A DNA stretch of 64,000 bases, taken from an uncultured Lachnospiraceae bacterium. GTDB taxonomy: Bacteria > Bacillota > Clostridia > Lachnospirales > Lachnospiraceae. Made by a program: the position numbers and the translations under genes. The notes under the pieces were generated by a model. It was not told the DNA's origin, did not search any database, and saw only the letters and a program-made list of their open reading frames with translations. Positions within the stretch are counted from its first letter, which is position 1, and every line of letters starts with the position of its first letter. Where the stretch lies: positions 62,001-126,000 of the forward strand of contig CALWIA010000015.1 of the NCBI GenBank assembly GCA_944380605.1, in the 5' to 3' direction. Shown piece after piece: positions 32,325-43,805 of the stretch.

Positions 32325-32861
32325 ATGTCCAAATACGCAGGAACCAAAACCGAAGAAAACTTAAAGGCTGCATTTGCCGGCGAGTCCCAGGCCAGAAATA
32401 AATACACCTTCTACGCTTCCGCCGCCAAGAAGGCCGGCTATGAGCAGATGGCCGCTCTGTATCTGGAAACCGCGGATCAGGAGAAGGAACACGCCAAGAT
32501 GTGGTTTAAAGAACTCCACGGCATCGGAACGCCGGAAGAGAATCTGGCGGACGCCGCGGCCGGCGAGAATTACGAATGGACCGACATGTACGTGCAGATG
32601 GCCAAAACCGCTGAAGAAGAAGGCTTCCCGGAGCTGGCCCACAAGTTCCTCATGGTAGCGAAAGTAGAGGCTGCTCATGAAAAACGTTACCTGCAGCTTC
32701 TGGACCATTTGAAAAAGGACGAGACCTTCAAGGGCGACGCGCCTCTCGGCTGGAAGTGCCGCAACTGCGGATACATCCACGAGGGACCGGAAGCGCCGGA
32801 AGTATGTCCCGTATGCGCCCATCCCAGAGCGTATTTCGAGCGGAAGGCAGAAAACTACTAA
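32325..32861 (+). CDS. rbr: Rubrerythrin
   Basis: The 178-residue protein is a classical rubrerythrin: ferritin-like diiron domain first ([37 protein letters not shown]) and a C-terminal rubredoxin domain ([22 protein letters not shown]). It is a cytoplasmic peroxidase in anaerobes. It lies 56 bases after the reverse rubrerythrin and shares its transcript, so both orders of the domains are under one PerR-like control. A strong terminator follows. Confidence 0.95.
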   Translation: MSKYAGTKTEENLKAAFAGESQARNKYTFYASAAKKAGYEQMAALYLETADQEKEHAKMWFKELHGIGTPEENLADAAAGENYEWTDMYVQMAKTAEEEGFPELAHKFLMVAKVEAAHEKRYLQLLDHLKKDETFKGDAPLGWKCRNCGYIHEGPEAPEVCPVCAHPRAYFERKAENY

Positions 32862-32894
32862 AGCACAGACCGGCTCTATGCCGAGAAACAAAAC

Positions 32895-32932
32895 CGCCGC
32901 CCGGGCCCAATGCCCGGACGGCGTTTTCTTTT
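32895..32932 (+). terminator. Terminator after the rubrerythrin genes
   Basis: A G+C-rich stem (CGCCG and CCGGGC pairing with GCCCGG and CGGCG, one unpaired base on each side) with a short loop is followed by TTTTCTTTTT. It ends the perR-like/rubrerythrin transcript just before the convergent FAH gene. Confidence 0.85.
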
Positions 32933-32942
32933 TCAAAATCTC

Positions 32943-33839
32943 TTATTCCACCACCGGATTGCGCAGCGTTCCGATGCCCTCGATCTCGCACTCCACCACG
33001 TCTCCCGGCTTTAAAAACTTCGGCGGGTCAAATCCCAGGCCGGCCCCTGCCGGCGTTCCCATGGCGATGATGGTTCCCGCCTGCAGCGTCATCCCCTGAG
33101 ACAGTTCGTGAATCACATGGTCGATGCCAAAAATCAGCAGTTCCGTATTGCTGTCCTGCCGCAGTTCCCCGTTGACCCGGGAACGCAGCTCCAGCTTGGG
33201 CGGATAGGAGATCTCGTCCGCGGACACGATGCAGGGACCCATGGGGAAAAAACCATCCAGGCTCTTGCCGAAAAACCACTGGTGATGGCGGTTCTGCAGA
33301 TCTCTGGCGCTGACGTCGTTGATCACGGTATAGCCGAAGATGTAATCCCTGGCCTCCGCCTCGCTGACCCGGAACGCGTCCTTTTTCAGAATCACCGCCA
33401 ATTCCACTTCATAATCCAGCTTTTCCGTCAGATCCCGGTGAGCCGGTATCCCGTCAAACGGTCCGGACGCCTGGTGAACCCGCTTGGAAAAATACACCGC
33501 ATAGGGCCGTTCCCCGCTGAATTCCTGCTTTTTGTACCGGGCGGACTCTTCCGCGTGGGCCATATAGTTGACCCCCAGGCAGATCACGTCCCGCCGGGGA
33601 CAGGGAATCGGCGCCAGTAGCTTCACCTCCGAAAGCTGCGCCGCTCCCGGAATTTCATAGGGATCCGTGCCGGCCTTGGCGTTTAACAGCTGGATTTCCG
33701 ATTCGCTCATGCCCGTCACGGCCTCTTCCATATCCCGGTAATCCATGCCGAAGCACTCCAGCGGATACACCCACTGCTCTCCCGCGTTTAAGATTCCCAG
33801 TTTCCGTCTTCCTTCTACCTCATATGTCACAATCTTCAT
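32943..33839 (-). CDS. Fumarylacetoacetate hydrolase (FAH) family protein
   Basis: The 298-residue protein has the FAH fold: ICLGVNYMAHAEESARYK, the metal-binding LDYEVELAVILKKDAF (Glu-x-Glu), DVSARDLQNRHHQWFFGKSLDGFFPMGP, and MGTPAGAG. Such enzymes hydrolyse or decarboxylate 2-keto acids from aromatic or sugar-acid breakdown. I choose the ATG at 33839, with GGAGG about ten bases upstream. It follows glpK by 16 bases and probably shares its transcript, an odd pairing without an obvious metabolic link. Confidence 0.9.
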   Translation of the reverse strand: MKIVTYEVEGRRKLGILNAGEQWVYPLECFGMDYRDMEEAVTGMSESEIQLLNAKAGTDPYEIPGAAQLSEVKLLAPIPCPRRDVICLGVNYMAHAEESARYKKQEFSGERPYAVYFSKRVHQASGPFDGIPAHRDLTEKLDYEVELAVILKKDAFRVSEAEARDYIFGYTVINDVSARDLQNRHHQWFFGKSLDGFFPMGPCIVSADEISYPPKLELRSRVNGELRQDSNTELLIFGIDHVIHELSQGMTLQAGTIIAMGTPAGAGLGFDPPKFLKPGDVVECEIEGIGTLRNPVVE

Positions 33840-33855
33840 GCCTTTTGTGCCTCCG

Positions 33856-35352
33856 TTAATCCTCTTTTGCCCATCCATAGGCGCACCGGACCGCTTTTCT
33901 CCATCCCCGGATCCGCTCTTCCCGGACCGCGTCCTCCATCCGCGGCTGGAACACCCGGTCTACCGCCCAGTTGTCCCGGATCTCATCCAGACTGTTCCAG
34001 TATCCTACTGCCAGTCCCGCCAGATACGCCGCTCCCATGGCCGTGGTTTCCACGCACCTGGGCCGGTACACCGTGCCGTCGATGATATCCGCCTGGGTCT
34101 GCATCAGGTAGTTGTTGGCGCTGGCGCCGCCGTCCACCTTCAGGGACTTCATGCGCATGCTGGCGTCTGCCTCCATGGCCTTCAGTACGTCATAGGTCTG
34201 ATAGGCCAGGGAATCCAGGGTGGCCCGGATGATATGGCTGCGGTTGACGCCTCTGGTAATGCCCACAATGGTTCCTCTGGCGTACTGGTCCCAGTGGGGC
34301 GCTCCCAGCCCCGTAAAAGCAGGCACCACGTAGCAGCCGTTGGTATCCGGCACCTTCATGGCCTCCGCTTCCGACTCCGCCGCCGATTCCACCAGCTTCA
34401 TCTCGTCTCTCAGCCACTGGATAGCAGCCCCTGCCACAAAGATGGAGCCTTCCAGCGCGTAGGTCACTTCCCCGTTCAAACCCCAGGCGATGGTGGTCAC
34501 CAGACCGTGTTCCGAAACCACGGAACGCCGGCCGGTATTCATCAGCATAAAACAGCCGGTTCCGTATGTATTTTTGATCTCTCCCGGCGTAAAGCAGGCC
34601 TGTCCGAACAGCGCCGCCTGCTGGTCGCCGGCCGCGCCGGCAATGGGAATCTCCCCGCCCAGAAATCCGGCGTCCGCCACGCCGTATACGCAGCTGGAAG
34701 GCATGGGCTTGGGCAGTATGCAGGCCGGTATGTTCAGCTCTCTCAGTATGTCCTCATCCCAGGTCAGGGTGTGGATGTTGAACAGCATGGTACGGGAAGC
34801 GTTGGTATAGTCCGTCACATGGGCCTTGCCCTTGGTCAGCTTCCAGATCAGCCAGGTCTCCACGGTTCCGAACAGCAGCTCGCCCTTTTCCGCCCGCTCT
34901 CTGGCGCCTTCCACATGTTCCAGAATCCAGGCCAGCTTGGTGCCGGAGAAATACGCGTCGATCACCAGTCCGGTTTTCTGGCGGAAGGTCTCCGTAAGCC
35001 CTCTCTTTTTCAGCTCATCGCAGTAAGCCGACGTTCTGCGGCACTGCCACACGATGGCCGGGCAGATGGGCTGGCCGGTCTCCCGCTCCCATACAATGGT
35101 CGTCTCCCGCTGGTTGGTAATGCCGATGGCGGCAATGTCCTCCGCCGACGCATCGATGTGGGCCATAGCCTCCGCAGCCACCCCCAGCTGCGTAGACCAG
35201 ATCTCATCCGCGTTGTGCTCCACCCAGCCCGGTTTGGGAAAATACTGGGTAAATTCTTTCTGCGCCATGCTGCATATCTTTCCCTCCCGGTCAAACAGAA
35301 TGCAGCGGTTGCTGGTAGTCCCCGAATCCAGTGCCATTACATACTTTGCCAT
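33856..35352 (-). CDS. glpK: Glycerol kinase
   Basis: GlpK phosphorylates glycerol with ATP. The 498-residue protein matches FGGY kinases throughout: [24 protein letters not shown]-like [30 protein letters not shown], the glycerol-binding region, [27 protein letters not shown] and [13 protein letters not shown]. The frame is open upstream, but AAGGAG and AGGA lie before the ATG at 35352. No glycerol facilitator or glycerol-3-phosphate oxidase is in the window. Confidence 0.96.
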   Translation of the reverse strand: MAKYVMALDSGTTSNRCILFDREGKICSMAQKEFTQYFPKPGWVEHNADEIWSTQLGVAAEAMAHIDASAEDIAAIGITNQRETTIVWERETGQPICPAIVWQCRRTSAYCDELKKRGLTETFRQKTGLVIDAYFSGTKLAWILEHVEGARERAEKGELLFGTVETWLIWKLTKGKAHVTDYTNASRTMLFNIHTLTWDEDILRELNIPACILPKPMPSSCVYGVADAGFLGGEIPIAGAAGDQQAALFGQACFTPGEIKNTYGTGCFMLMNTGRRSVVSEHGLVTTIAWGLNGEVTYALEGSIFVAGAAIQWLRDEMKLVESAAESEAEAMKVPDTNGCYVVPAFTGLGAPHWDQYARGTIVGITRGVNRSHIIRATLDSLAYQTYDVLKAMEADASMRMKSLKVDGGASANNYLMQTQADIIDGTVYRPRCVETTAMGAAYLAGLAVGYWNSLDEIRDNWAVDRVFQPRMEDAVREERIRGWRKAVRCAYGWAKED

Positions 35353-35411
35353 AGTATCCTTCTCCTTTTTCTTTCCTTTCCCCATATACCCCGTATCTGT
35401 CTTTCTTATTC

Positions 35412-38015
<2,604 letters not shown>

Positions 38016-38106
38016 CCCAGACGCTCCCAGGTTCTCTCCCTCCATGTGTATGCCGCAGCCGGAAGGGAATATGCCCGGAATTTCCGTCCAGGGCAGGAAA
38101 GGGACG

Positions 38107-39156
38107 TCAGAATCCGATGTAGCCTTCGATCAGCCGCAGGGTCTGCCAGATGCCCCGGATGTGGGTCCGTTCCGTTCCGTGAGAAGCGTGCACCCCCTGT
38201 CCGATCAGCGCGCCCCGCACGTCATTGCCGCCTTTCAGCGCCGCGCCCGCGTCGGAACCGTAGTGGGGGAAGACGTCTATCACGTAGTCGATGCCCCGCT
38301 CTTTGGCCACCTGAACCAGGCGGCTGGTCATGCCGTAATCATAGGGAACGCTGGCGTCCTTGGCGCAGATGCTGACCTTGTGTTCGTCGCCCTGCAGGTC
38401 GTCGCCGACGCAGCCCATGTCCACCGCCAGAATCTCTTCCGTATCCTCCGGCACCCAGCTGGCGCCGAATCCCACTTCTTCATAATTGGTAATCATCAGC
38501 TTCAGCGTCTTTTCCGGCACGAATCCCGCCTCCGACAGATCTTTTAACAGGCCCATAAGCACCGCCGCCGATGCTTTGTCGTCCAGATGCCTGGATTTGA
38601 TAAATCCCGACGGGGTCCGCACAAACATGGGATCGAAGCTGATGTAATCGCCCACGTCGATGCCCAGGTCTTTGACCGCCTGCCGGCTGTCCGCCTCTTC
38701 ATCCAGCCGCACTTCCATGTTTTTCACCACGCGCTCCATAGATCTGGCGTCGTCATAGGTGTGCACCGCCGGCGCCTTGGTCAGCACCGTGCCGGTGTAT
38801 ACGCTGCCGCCGCGGGTGTGGACCTTGCAGTACATGCCTTCAATGGATTCCATCATAAATCCGCCCACCGGAACAAATTTCAGCATTCCCGACTCGGTAA
38901 TGGAGCGGACAATGGCTCCCAGGGTGTCCACATGGGCTGACAGGCACAGCGCCTCCTTCTGCCGTCCGGGCACCGTAATCACCAGGCCGCCTTTCCGGTT
39001 GTATGTGCTCTGGTATCCCCAGGAGGCCGCTTCCTGTTCCATTGCCTGCATCGCCGCGTCCGTATATCCGCTGGGGCTGGGAATGTTTACCAGCTTTTCC
39101 AGAAAGGAAATCACATACTCCATAGTCTCATTGATCATCGGTTCTTTCACGTCCAT
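38107..39156 (-). CDS. M42 family metallopeptidase
   Basis: The 349-residue enzyme belongs to the M42 aminopeptidases (glutamyl aminopeptidase/deblocking type), which form TET-like 12-mers and trim peptides in the cytoplasm. It has LVNIPSPSGY, the zinc ligands in LSAHVDTLG and RHLDDKASAA, the base pair NYEEVGFG, VDMGC and HASHGTERTH. AGGAGG lies nine bases before the ATG. A promoter (TTGACA-17-CATGAT) precedes it at 39219-39191. Confidence 0.93.
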   Translation of the reverse strand: MDVKEPMINETMEYVISFLEKLVNIPSPSGYTDAAMQAMEQEAASWGYQSTYNRKGGLVITVPGRQKEALCLSAHVDTLGAIVRSITESGMLKFVPVGGFMMESIEGMYCKVHTRGGSVYTGTVLTKAPAVHTYDDARSMERVVKNMEVRLDEEADSRQAVKDLGIDVGDYISFDPMFVRTPSGFIKSRHLDDKASAAVLMGLLKDLSEAGFVPEKTLKLMITNYEEVGFGASWVPEDTEEILAVDMGCVGDDLQGDEHKVSICAKDASVPYDYGMTSRLVQVAKERGIDYVIDVFPHYGSDAGAALKGGNDVRGALIGQGVHASHGTERTHIRGIWQTLRLIEGYIGF

Positions 39157-39190
39157 ATCTGACGTCCTCCTTTATGCTGTCTTTTCCCTT

Positions 39191-39219
39191 ATCATGACCC
39201 ATTTCTCCGATTTTGTCAA
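39191..39219 (-). promoter_or_regulatory. Promoter of the M42 peptidase gene
   Basis: On the minus strand TTGACA (39219-39214), a 17-base spacer and CATGAT (39196-39191) form a plausible sigma-A promoter, divergent from that of luxS. Confidence 0.6.
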
Positions 39220-39253
39220 ATATTCCCGCCCCGCTAAAACACCGCTAAAATGC

Positions 39254-39312
39254 TTGACCAAAACCGGGAACTGCATTACATTTATATCAAGTGCACCCCT
39301 GGCGGGGCACTT
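39254..39312 (+). promoter_or_regulatory. Promoter and leader hairpin of luxS
   Basis: TTGACC (39254-39259), a 17-base spacer and TACATT (39277-39282) form a sigma-A promoter. In the leader AAGTG-CA-CCCC (39289-39299) pairs with GGGG-CACTT (39304-39312), a hairpin without a T-tract, so it may affect translation or stability rather than end transcription. Confidence 0.6.
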
Positions 39313-39339
39313 CCCAAAGAAACAGAAAGGACGGTATCT

Positions 39340-39825
39340 ATGGAAAAAATCACAAGTTTTACCATTAACCATCTGAAGCTGCTTCCGGGCGTTTACGTAT
39401 CCAGAAAAGACCTGGCCGGAGACTGCGCCGTCACCACCTTTGACATCCGCATGACCCGCCCCAATTTCGAACCGGTGATGAACACGGCGGAGGTGCACAC
39501 CATCGAACATCTGGGCGCCACGTTCCTGCGGAATCATCCGCAGTTCAAAGAACAGGTGCTCTATTTCGGCCCCATGGGCTGCCGCACCGGGTTTTACCTG
39601 CTGCTGGCCGGCGATTATGAATCCCGGGACATTGTGCCGCTGATGCGGGAGATGTTTTCTTTCATCCGGGACTACGAAGGAGACGTGCCTGGAGCCGCCG
39701 CCCGGGACTGCGGCAACTATCTGGACATGAACCTGCCTATGGCTCGGTACCTGGCGGGCCGGTATCTCACCGAAGTGCTGGACGGCATTTCCGATGAGCG
39801 TCTGGTCTACCCGCAGGAAATGTAA
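39340..39825 (+). CDS. luxS: S-ribosylhomocysteine lyase
   Basis: LuxS splits S-ribosylhomocysteine to homocysteine and the autoinducer-2 precursor. The 161-residue protein has the Fe/Zn site His53 and His57 (HTIEH) and Cys124 (DCGNYLDMN), and the catalytic Cys81 in MGCRTGFYLL. An AAAGGAC ribosome site lies ten bases before the ATG at 39340. It is followed 19 bases on by the K+ transporter genes and may be co-transcribed with them. The YtvI-like gene at 49.7 kb belongs to the family loosely named AI-2 exporters, but that link is not evidence of AI-2 export. Confidence 0.96.
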   Translation: MEKITSFTINHLKLLPGVYVSRKDLAGDCAVTTFDIRMTRPNFEPVMNTAEVHTIEHLGATFLRNHPQFKEQVLYFGPMGCRTGFYLLLAGDYESRDIVPLMREMFSFIRDYEGDVPGAAARDCGNYLDMNLPMARYLAGRYLTEVLDGISDERLVYPQEM

Positions 39826-39844
39826 AGAAACTGAGGTTAAAGAC

Positions 39845-41143
39845 ATGCTGAATCTGATTAAAAAACAGTCGCCGGGGCGCATCATCGCGCTGGGCTTCGC
39901 CCTGGTGATCTTCATTGGTTCCCTTCTGCTGATGCTGCCCTGCAGCATCCAGGACGGCGTCACGGTCCGCTACATCGACGCCCTGTACACGTCCACCAGC
40001 GCCGTATGCGTCACCGGCCTGATCGCCATTGACGCCGGAGACACCTTCACGCCTCTGGGCCAGTTTTTCCTGGGGATGCTGATCCAGATCGGCGGCCTGG
40101 GCGTAACGGCGGTAGGCGCCGGCATCATCGTGGCCATGGGACGGAAAATCAACTTAAAGGGCCGCAGCCTGATCCGGGAGGCCATGAACCTGGATTCCGG
40201 AAAAGGGCTGGTGACCTTTGTACGGGAAATCCTGATGACCACCGCGGTAATCGAGCTGACCGGCGCTCTTTTGAGCTTTACCGTATTTGTCCAGGACTAC
40301 CCGCCGTTAAAAGCGCTGGGCATCAGCCTGTTCCACTCGGTAGCGGCCTTCAACAACTCCGGGTTTGACATCCTGGGCAATTTTCAGAACCTGATCCCTT
40401 ACCGGGACAATGTGATGCTGAATCTGGTGACCTGCCTGCTGATCTTCTTCGGCGGCATCGGCTTCCTGGTGATCCGGGAGCTGCGGGTGGGCCGCTTCCG
40501 TTGGAAGAAGCTGTCCATGCACGCCAAAGTGGTCATCTCCGTCAGCCTTGTGCTGATTGTGATCGGCGGCGTGCTGATCAAGCTTACGGAAGACGTCACC
40601 TGGCTGGGCGCGTTTTTCCACAGCGTTTCCGCCCGTACCGCCGGCTTTTCCACCTATCCCCTGGGAGAGTTTTCCGACTGCGGACTGCTGGTGCTGACGG
40701 TGCTGATGTTTATCGGCGCTTCTCCGGGATCTACCGGCGGCGGTATCAAGACCAGCACCTTTTTCACCCTGATCCACGGCATCATCGGCGCCGCCACCAA
40801 CCGGACGGAAAAGGCGTTCCATTACTCCATCCCCCGGGAAGCCTTCCGCAAGGCTTCCGTCATCACCCTGCTGGCGCTGACGGTGGTGGTCATGGGCACC
40901 TATCTGATGAAGCTTATGGAACCGGACGTTTCCCTTATGGCCGCGCTGTTTGAGATCACCAGCGCCTTCGGCACCGTGGGACTGTCCACCGGCATTACGC
41001 CGGACCTGTGCGATGGAAGCAAGCTGCTTTCCATCCTGATTATGTACATCGGCCGTCTTGGCCCGCTGACCATCGCCTCTCTCTGGTACTTCACCAGAGG
41101 CGAGCGCACCCGTTATCCGGAAGGAAATATTGCCATCGGCTAA
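39845..41143 (+). CDS. ktrB: Potassium uptake channel subunit, KtrB/TrkH
   Basis: The 432-residue membrane protein has the fourfold M1-P-M2 plan of the SKT superfamily with four filter loops: TSTSAVCVTGL, AFNNSGFD, SARTAGFSTYP and SAFGTVGLSTG, each with the key Gly. It carries K+ together with the KtrA-type ring encoded next. GAGG lies nine bases before the ATG at 39845. The length is typical of KtrB rather than proteobacterial TrkH. Confidence 0.94.
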   Translation: MLNLIKKQSPGRIIALGFALVIFIGSLLLMLPCSIQDGVTVRYIDALYTSTSAVCVTGLIAIDAGDTFTPLGQFFLGMLIQIGGLGVTAVGAGIIVAMGRKINLKGRSLIREAMNLDSGKGLVTFVREILMTTAVIELTGALLSFTVFVQDYPPLKALGISLFHSVAAFNNSGFDILGNFQNLIPYRDNVMLNLVTCLLIFFGGIGFLVIRELRVGRFRWKKLSMHAKVVISVSLVLIVIGGVLIKLTEDVTWLGAFFHSVSARTAGFSTYPLGEFSDCGLLVLTVLMFIGASPGSTGGGIKTSTFFTLIHGIIGAATNRTEKAFHYSIPREAFRKASVITLLALTVVVMGTYLMKLMEPDVSLMAALFEITSAFGTVGLSTGITPDLCDGSKLLSILIMYIGRLGPLTIASLWYFTRGERTRYPEGNIAIG

Positions 41144-41162
41144 GATACAGGAGGATTGATTT

Positions 41163-41843
41163 ATGTTTCGCAAACGCAAAACCGACAAAACCACATACGG
41201 CATCATCGGCCTGGGCCGCTTCGGCACCGCCCTGGCTCTGGAACTGGCCCAGTCCGGCGCCGAACTGCTGGTCCTGGACCGAGATGAAGAAAAGGTCCGG
41301 GAAATGCGGGAACTGACGGACAACGCCATCGTCATCCGCTCTCTGGACAAAAAGTCTCTGCAGGAGACCGGCATCCAGAACTGCGACGTGGCCATCGTCT
41401 GCATCGGCGAGCAGCTGGACACCTCGATTCTCACCACCTTAAACCTGGTGGCGCTGGGCATCCCCACCGTCATCTCCAAGGCCACCAGCGCCGATCACGG
41501 CGAGATTCTGGCCAAGCTGGGCGCCGAGGTGGTGTATCCGGAACGGGATATGGCCATCCGGCTGGCCAACCGGCTGGAAAGCTCCAAAGTTCTGGATTTC
41601 ATCCAGCTGAGCAAGCAGATCAACATTTCCAAGCTGCAGGTGCCGGAGAAAATGGTAGGCAAAACCGTGCTGGAATGCGATATCCGCGCCCGCTTCGGCC
41701 TAAACATCATCGCCATTGAAAGCGATGGAAACGTCATCGAAAACGTGCGGCCGGACTACACCTTCTGCGCCCACGACATTCTGGTGCTTTCCGGCAGCAA
41801 GGACGGCATCTTCCATTTGAACGACTGGATCAGCGAAGGCTGA
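41163..41843 (+). CDS. ktrA: Potassium channel regulatory subunit, KtrA/TrkA
   Basis: The 226-residue cytoplasmic protein has an RCK_N Rossmann domain (YGIIGLGRFGTALALELA, VLDRDEEKV) that binds ATP/ADP or NAD and an RCK_C domain (from about residue 140: LQVPEKMVGKTVLECDIRARFGLNIIAI). The ring gates KtrB. In many Firmicutes the RCK_C domain binds c-di-AMP, fitting the darA gene in this window. AGGAGG precedes the ATG. Confidence 0.94.
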   Translation: MFRKRKTDKTTYGIIGLGRFGTALALELAQSGAELLVLDRDEEKVREMRELTDNAIVIRSLDKKSLQETGIQNCDVAIVCIGEQLDTSILTTLNLVALGIPTVISKATSADHGEILAKLGAEVVYPERDMAIRLANRLESSKVLDFIQLSKQINISKLQVPEKMVGKTVLECDIRARFGLNIIAIESDGNVIENVRPDYTFCAHDILVLSGSKDGIFHLNDWISEG

Positions 41844-41863
41844 CCCACGCATTGGTTCTGACA

Positions 41864-41909
41864 TATACCCCATTATACCCTTGATTTCACGGGTATAATG
41901 GGGTATAAT
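41864..41909 (+). promoter_or_regulatory. 17-bp perfect inverted repeat enclosing a promoter, AAA+ ATPase gene
   Basis: TATACCCCATTATACCC (41864-41880) and its exact complement (41891-41907) are separated by ten bases. TTGATT (41881-41886), in the gap, and TATAAT (41904-41909), at the end of the right arm, are 17 bases apart and form a good sigma-A promoter. There is no T-tract, so this is more like an operator than a terminator. Confidence 0.8.
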
Positions 41910-41943
41910 TCGATATAGAATCATTTCACCGGGGAGGTGTACC

Positions 41944-43734
41944 ATGGAACTGTCTGAACTTCAAGCGAAGATTGCTGACCTGGAACAGCAGATTGGGAAG
42001 CTGCCTGCCGGGTCTGTTACAAAAAAGACCATCGGCGGCAATGTGTATTTCTATCACCGCTGGACGGAAAACAAGAAACGCCGGGAAAAGTATATTCCTG
42101 CGGAAGAGGTGGATTCTTTCCGGAAGCAGATTGAGCGCCGAAAGGAACTGGAAAAAGAATGGAAGGCGCTGCAGAAGCAGCTGCCCAGGAAATCCGTATC
42201 TGCTGCCTCTGCACATACCTTTGCATCGAATATCCTCGCTGGCGAGGCCCTGCGTACCTTTTCTGCCTCTATCCGCCGGTATCGCAGGCGTGAGTGCTTC
42301 CGGCAGCTCCATGACTATATTTACGGCGAGCCGCAGGACAAGGTGTTCATCCTCTATGGCTTGCGCCGGACGGGAAAAACAACCATGATCCGTCAGATCT
42401 TTGCAGAGATGAGCGATGCTGAACTTTCGAAAGCAGCTTTCATTCAGATTACAGCCAGAGACACACTGGCCAATGTGAACCGTGATCTCAAAGAACTGGA
42501 GAAGCAGGGCTTCCGCTATGTGTTTCTCGATGAAGTGACGCTGATGGAGGATTTCATCGAGGGGGCGGCGCTGTTCTCTGACGTGTTCGCGGCTTGCGGT
42601 ATGAAAATCGTGCTCTCCGGCACGGACTCGCTGGGTTTCCTTTTCACAGAAGATGAGCAGCTCTACGACCGCTGTATTCTGCTGCACACTACCTTTATTC
42701 CTTACCGGGAGTTTGAGTCCGTGCTCGGCATTCGCGGCATCGATGCGTATATCCGCTACGGCGGCACGATGAGTCTCGGCGGCGTTCACTACAACGAAAC
42801 CTCTACGTTTGCCAGCAAAAAAAGCGCGGACGAGTATGTGGACACGGCTATTGCACGCAACATCCAGCACTCTCTGCGCTGCTATCAGTACGAGGGACAT
42901 TTCCGCCATCTGCGCGACCTGTATGAGAGAAACGAACTGACCAGCGCCATCAACCGGGTGGTGGAGGACATCAACCACCGCTTTACGCTGGAGGTGCTGA
43001 CACAGGACTTTAAGTCTCATGATCTTGGTATTTCTGCCAGCAACCTGCGGCGGGACCGTGAACACCCGACTGATATTCTGGATCGGATCGATCTTGCAGC
43101 TGTCACAGATAGCCTGCGGAAATTGCTGGAGATCCGGAACAAATCGGAGCAGACCGTTGCGCTGGACGATGTCCATGCGGCAGAGATCAAGGAATATTTA
43201 GATCTGCTGGATTTAACGCAGGATGTAGATGTGCGGTATCTGCCGGATGTCAGCCGAAAATCCAGCCGGACGGTGATCGCCCAACCAGGTCTCCGCTACG
43301 CGCAGGCCGATGCGCTGATCCGCAGCCTGATGCTGGATGAGACATTCAGCGCCTTATCTCTGCCGGAGCGCACCGCTGTTCAGGAACGTATTCTGTCCGA
43401 GATCCGCGGCCGGATGCTGGAAGATATTGTTCTACTGGAAACGAAACTAGCCAACCCCCAAAAGCAGGTATTTGTCCTGCAATTTCCCGTAGGCGAGTTC
43501 GACATGGTAATATTTGACCCTGTCGCCGCTTCCTGCCAGATCTGCGAGATCAAGCACAGCACGGAAATTGCGCCGCAGCAGTACCGTCATCTGATAGACG
43601 AAGAAAAATGCGCCCAGACGGAGCATCGTTATGGTCCCATTACCGGAAAGTTCGTCCTCTACCGAGGGGAAAATCAAGTGGTTGAGGGCATCCCGTATCG
43701 GAATGTGGAAGAATACCTGCGGGGCCTCATATAA
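41944..43734 (+). CDS. AAA+ ATPase fused to PD-(D/E)XK nuclease-like domain
   Basis: The 596-residue protein has three parts. Residues 1-80 resemble the DUF6788-type small domain (SVTKKTIGGNVYFYHRW) followed by a basic helix. Residues about 115-400 are an AAA-type ATPase with Walker A GLRRTGKT (139-146), Walker B YVFLDEVT (Asp196, Glu197) and sensor SGTDS. The C-terminal part resembles the DUF4143/PD-(D/E)XK domain: Asp520 in GEFDMVIFD and Glu535-x-Lys537 in CEIKHS, the nuclease triad. Members are common in gut bacteria and archaea but their role is unknown. GGGGAGGTG precedes the ATG. It has its own promoter and terminator, and its codon use looks unlike its neighbours, suggesting acquisition as a single-gene unit. 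Confidence 0.85.
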   Translation: MELSELQAKIADLEQQIGKLPAGSVTKKTIGGNVYFYHRWTENKKRREKYIPAEEVDSFRKQIERRKELEKEWKALQKQLPRKSVSAASAHTFASNILAGEALRTFSASIRRYRRRECFRQLHDYIYGEPQDKVFILYGLRRTGKTTMIRQIFAEMSDAELSKAAFIQITARDTLANVNRDLKELEKQGFRYVFLDEVTLMEDFIEGAALFSDVFAACGMKIVLSGTDSLGFLFTEDEQLYDRCILLHTTFIPYREFESVLGIRGIDAYIRYGGTMSLGGVHYNETSTFASKKSADEYVDTAIARNIQHSLRCYQYEGHFRHLRDLYERNELTSAINRVVEDINHRFTLEVLTQDFKSHDLGISASNLRRDREHPTDILDRIDLAAVTDSLRKLLEIRNKSEQTVALDDVHAAEIKEYLDLLDLTQDVDVRYLPDVSRKSSRTVIAQPGLRYAQADALIRSLMLDETFSALSLPERTAVQERILSEIRGRMLEDIVLLETKLANPQKQVFVLQFPVGEFDMVIFDPVAASCQICEIKHSTEIAPQQYRHLIDEEKCAQTEHRYGPITGKFVLYRGENQVVEGIPYRNVEEYLRGLI

Positions 43735-43742
43735 CAAGGAAA

Positions 43743-43784
43743 GGCTGTGAAAGCAGGAGATCCTGCTTCTCACAGCCTCTTTTT
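43743..43784 (+). terminator. Terminator after the AAA+ ATPase gene
   Basis: GGCTGTGA and AGCAGGA pair with TCCTGCT and TCACAGCC, followed by TCTTTTT. The stem also has a short T-run on the other strand, so it may serve the convergent phosphosugar mutase gene as well. Confidence 0.88.
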
Positions 43785-43805
43785 GCATCCTCTTCTGCCT
43801 GTGCT

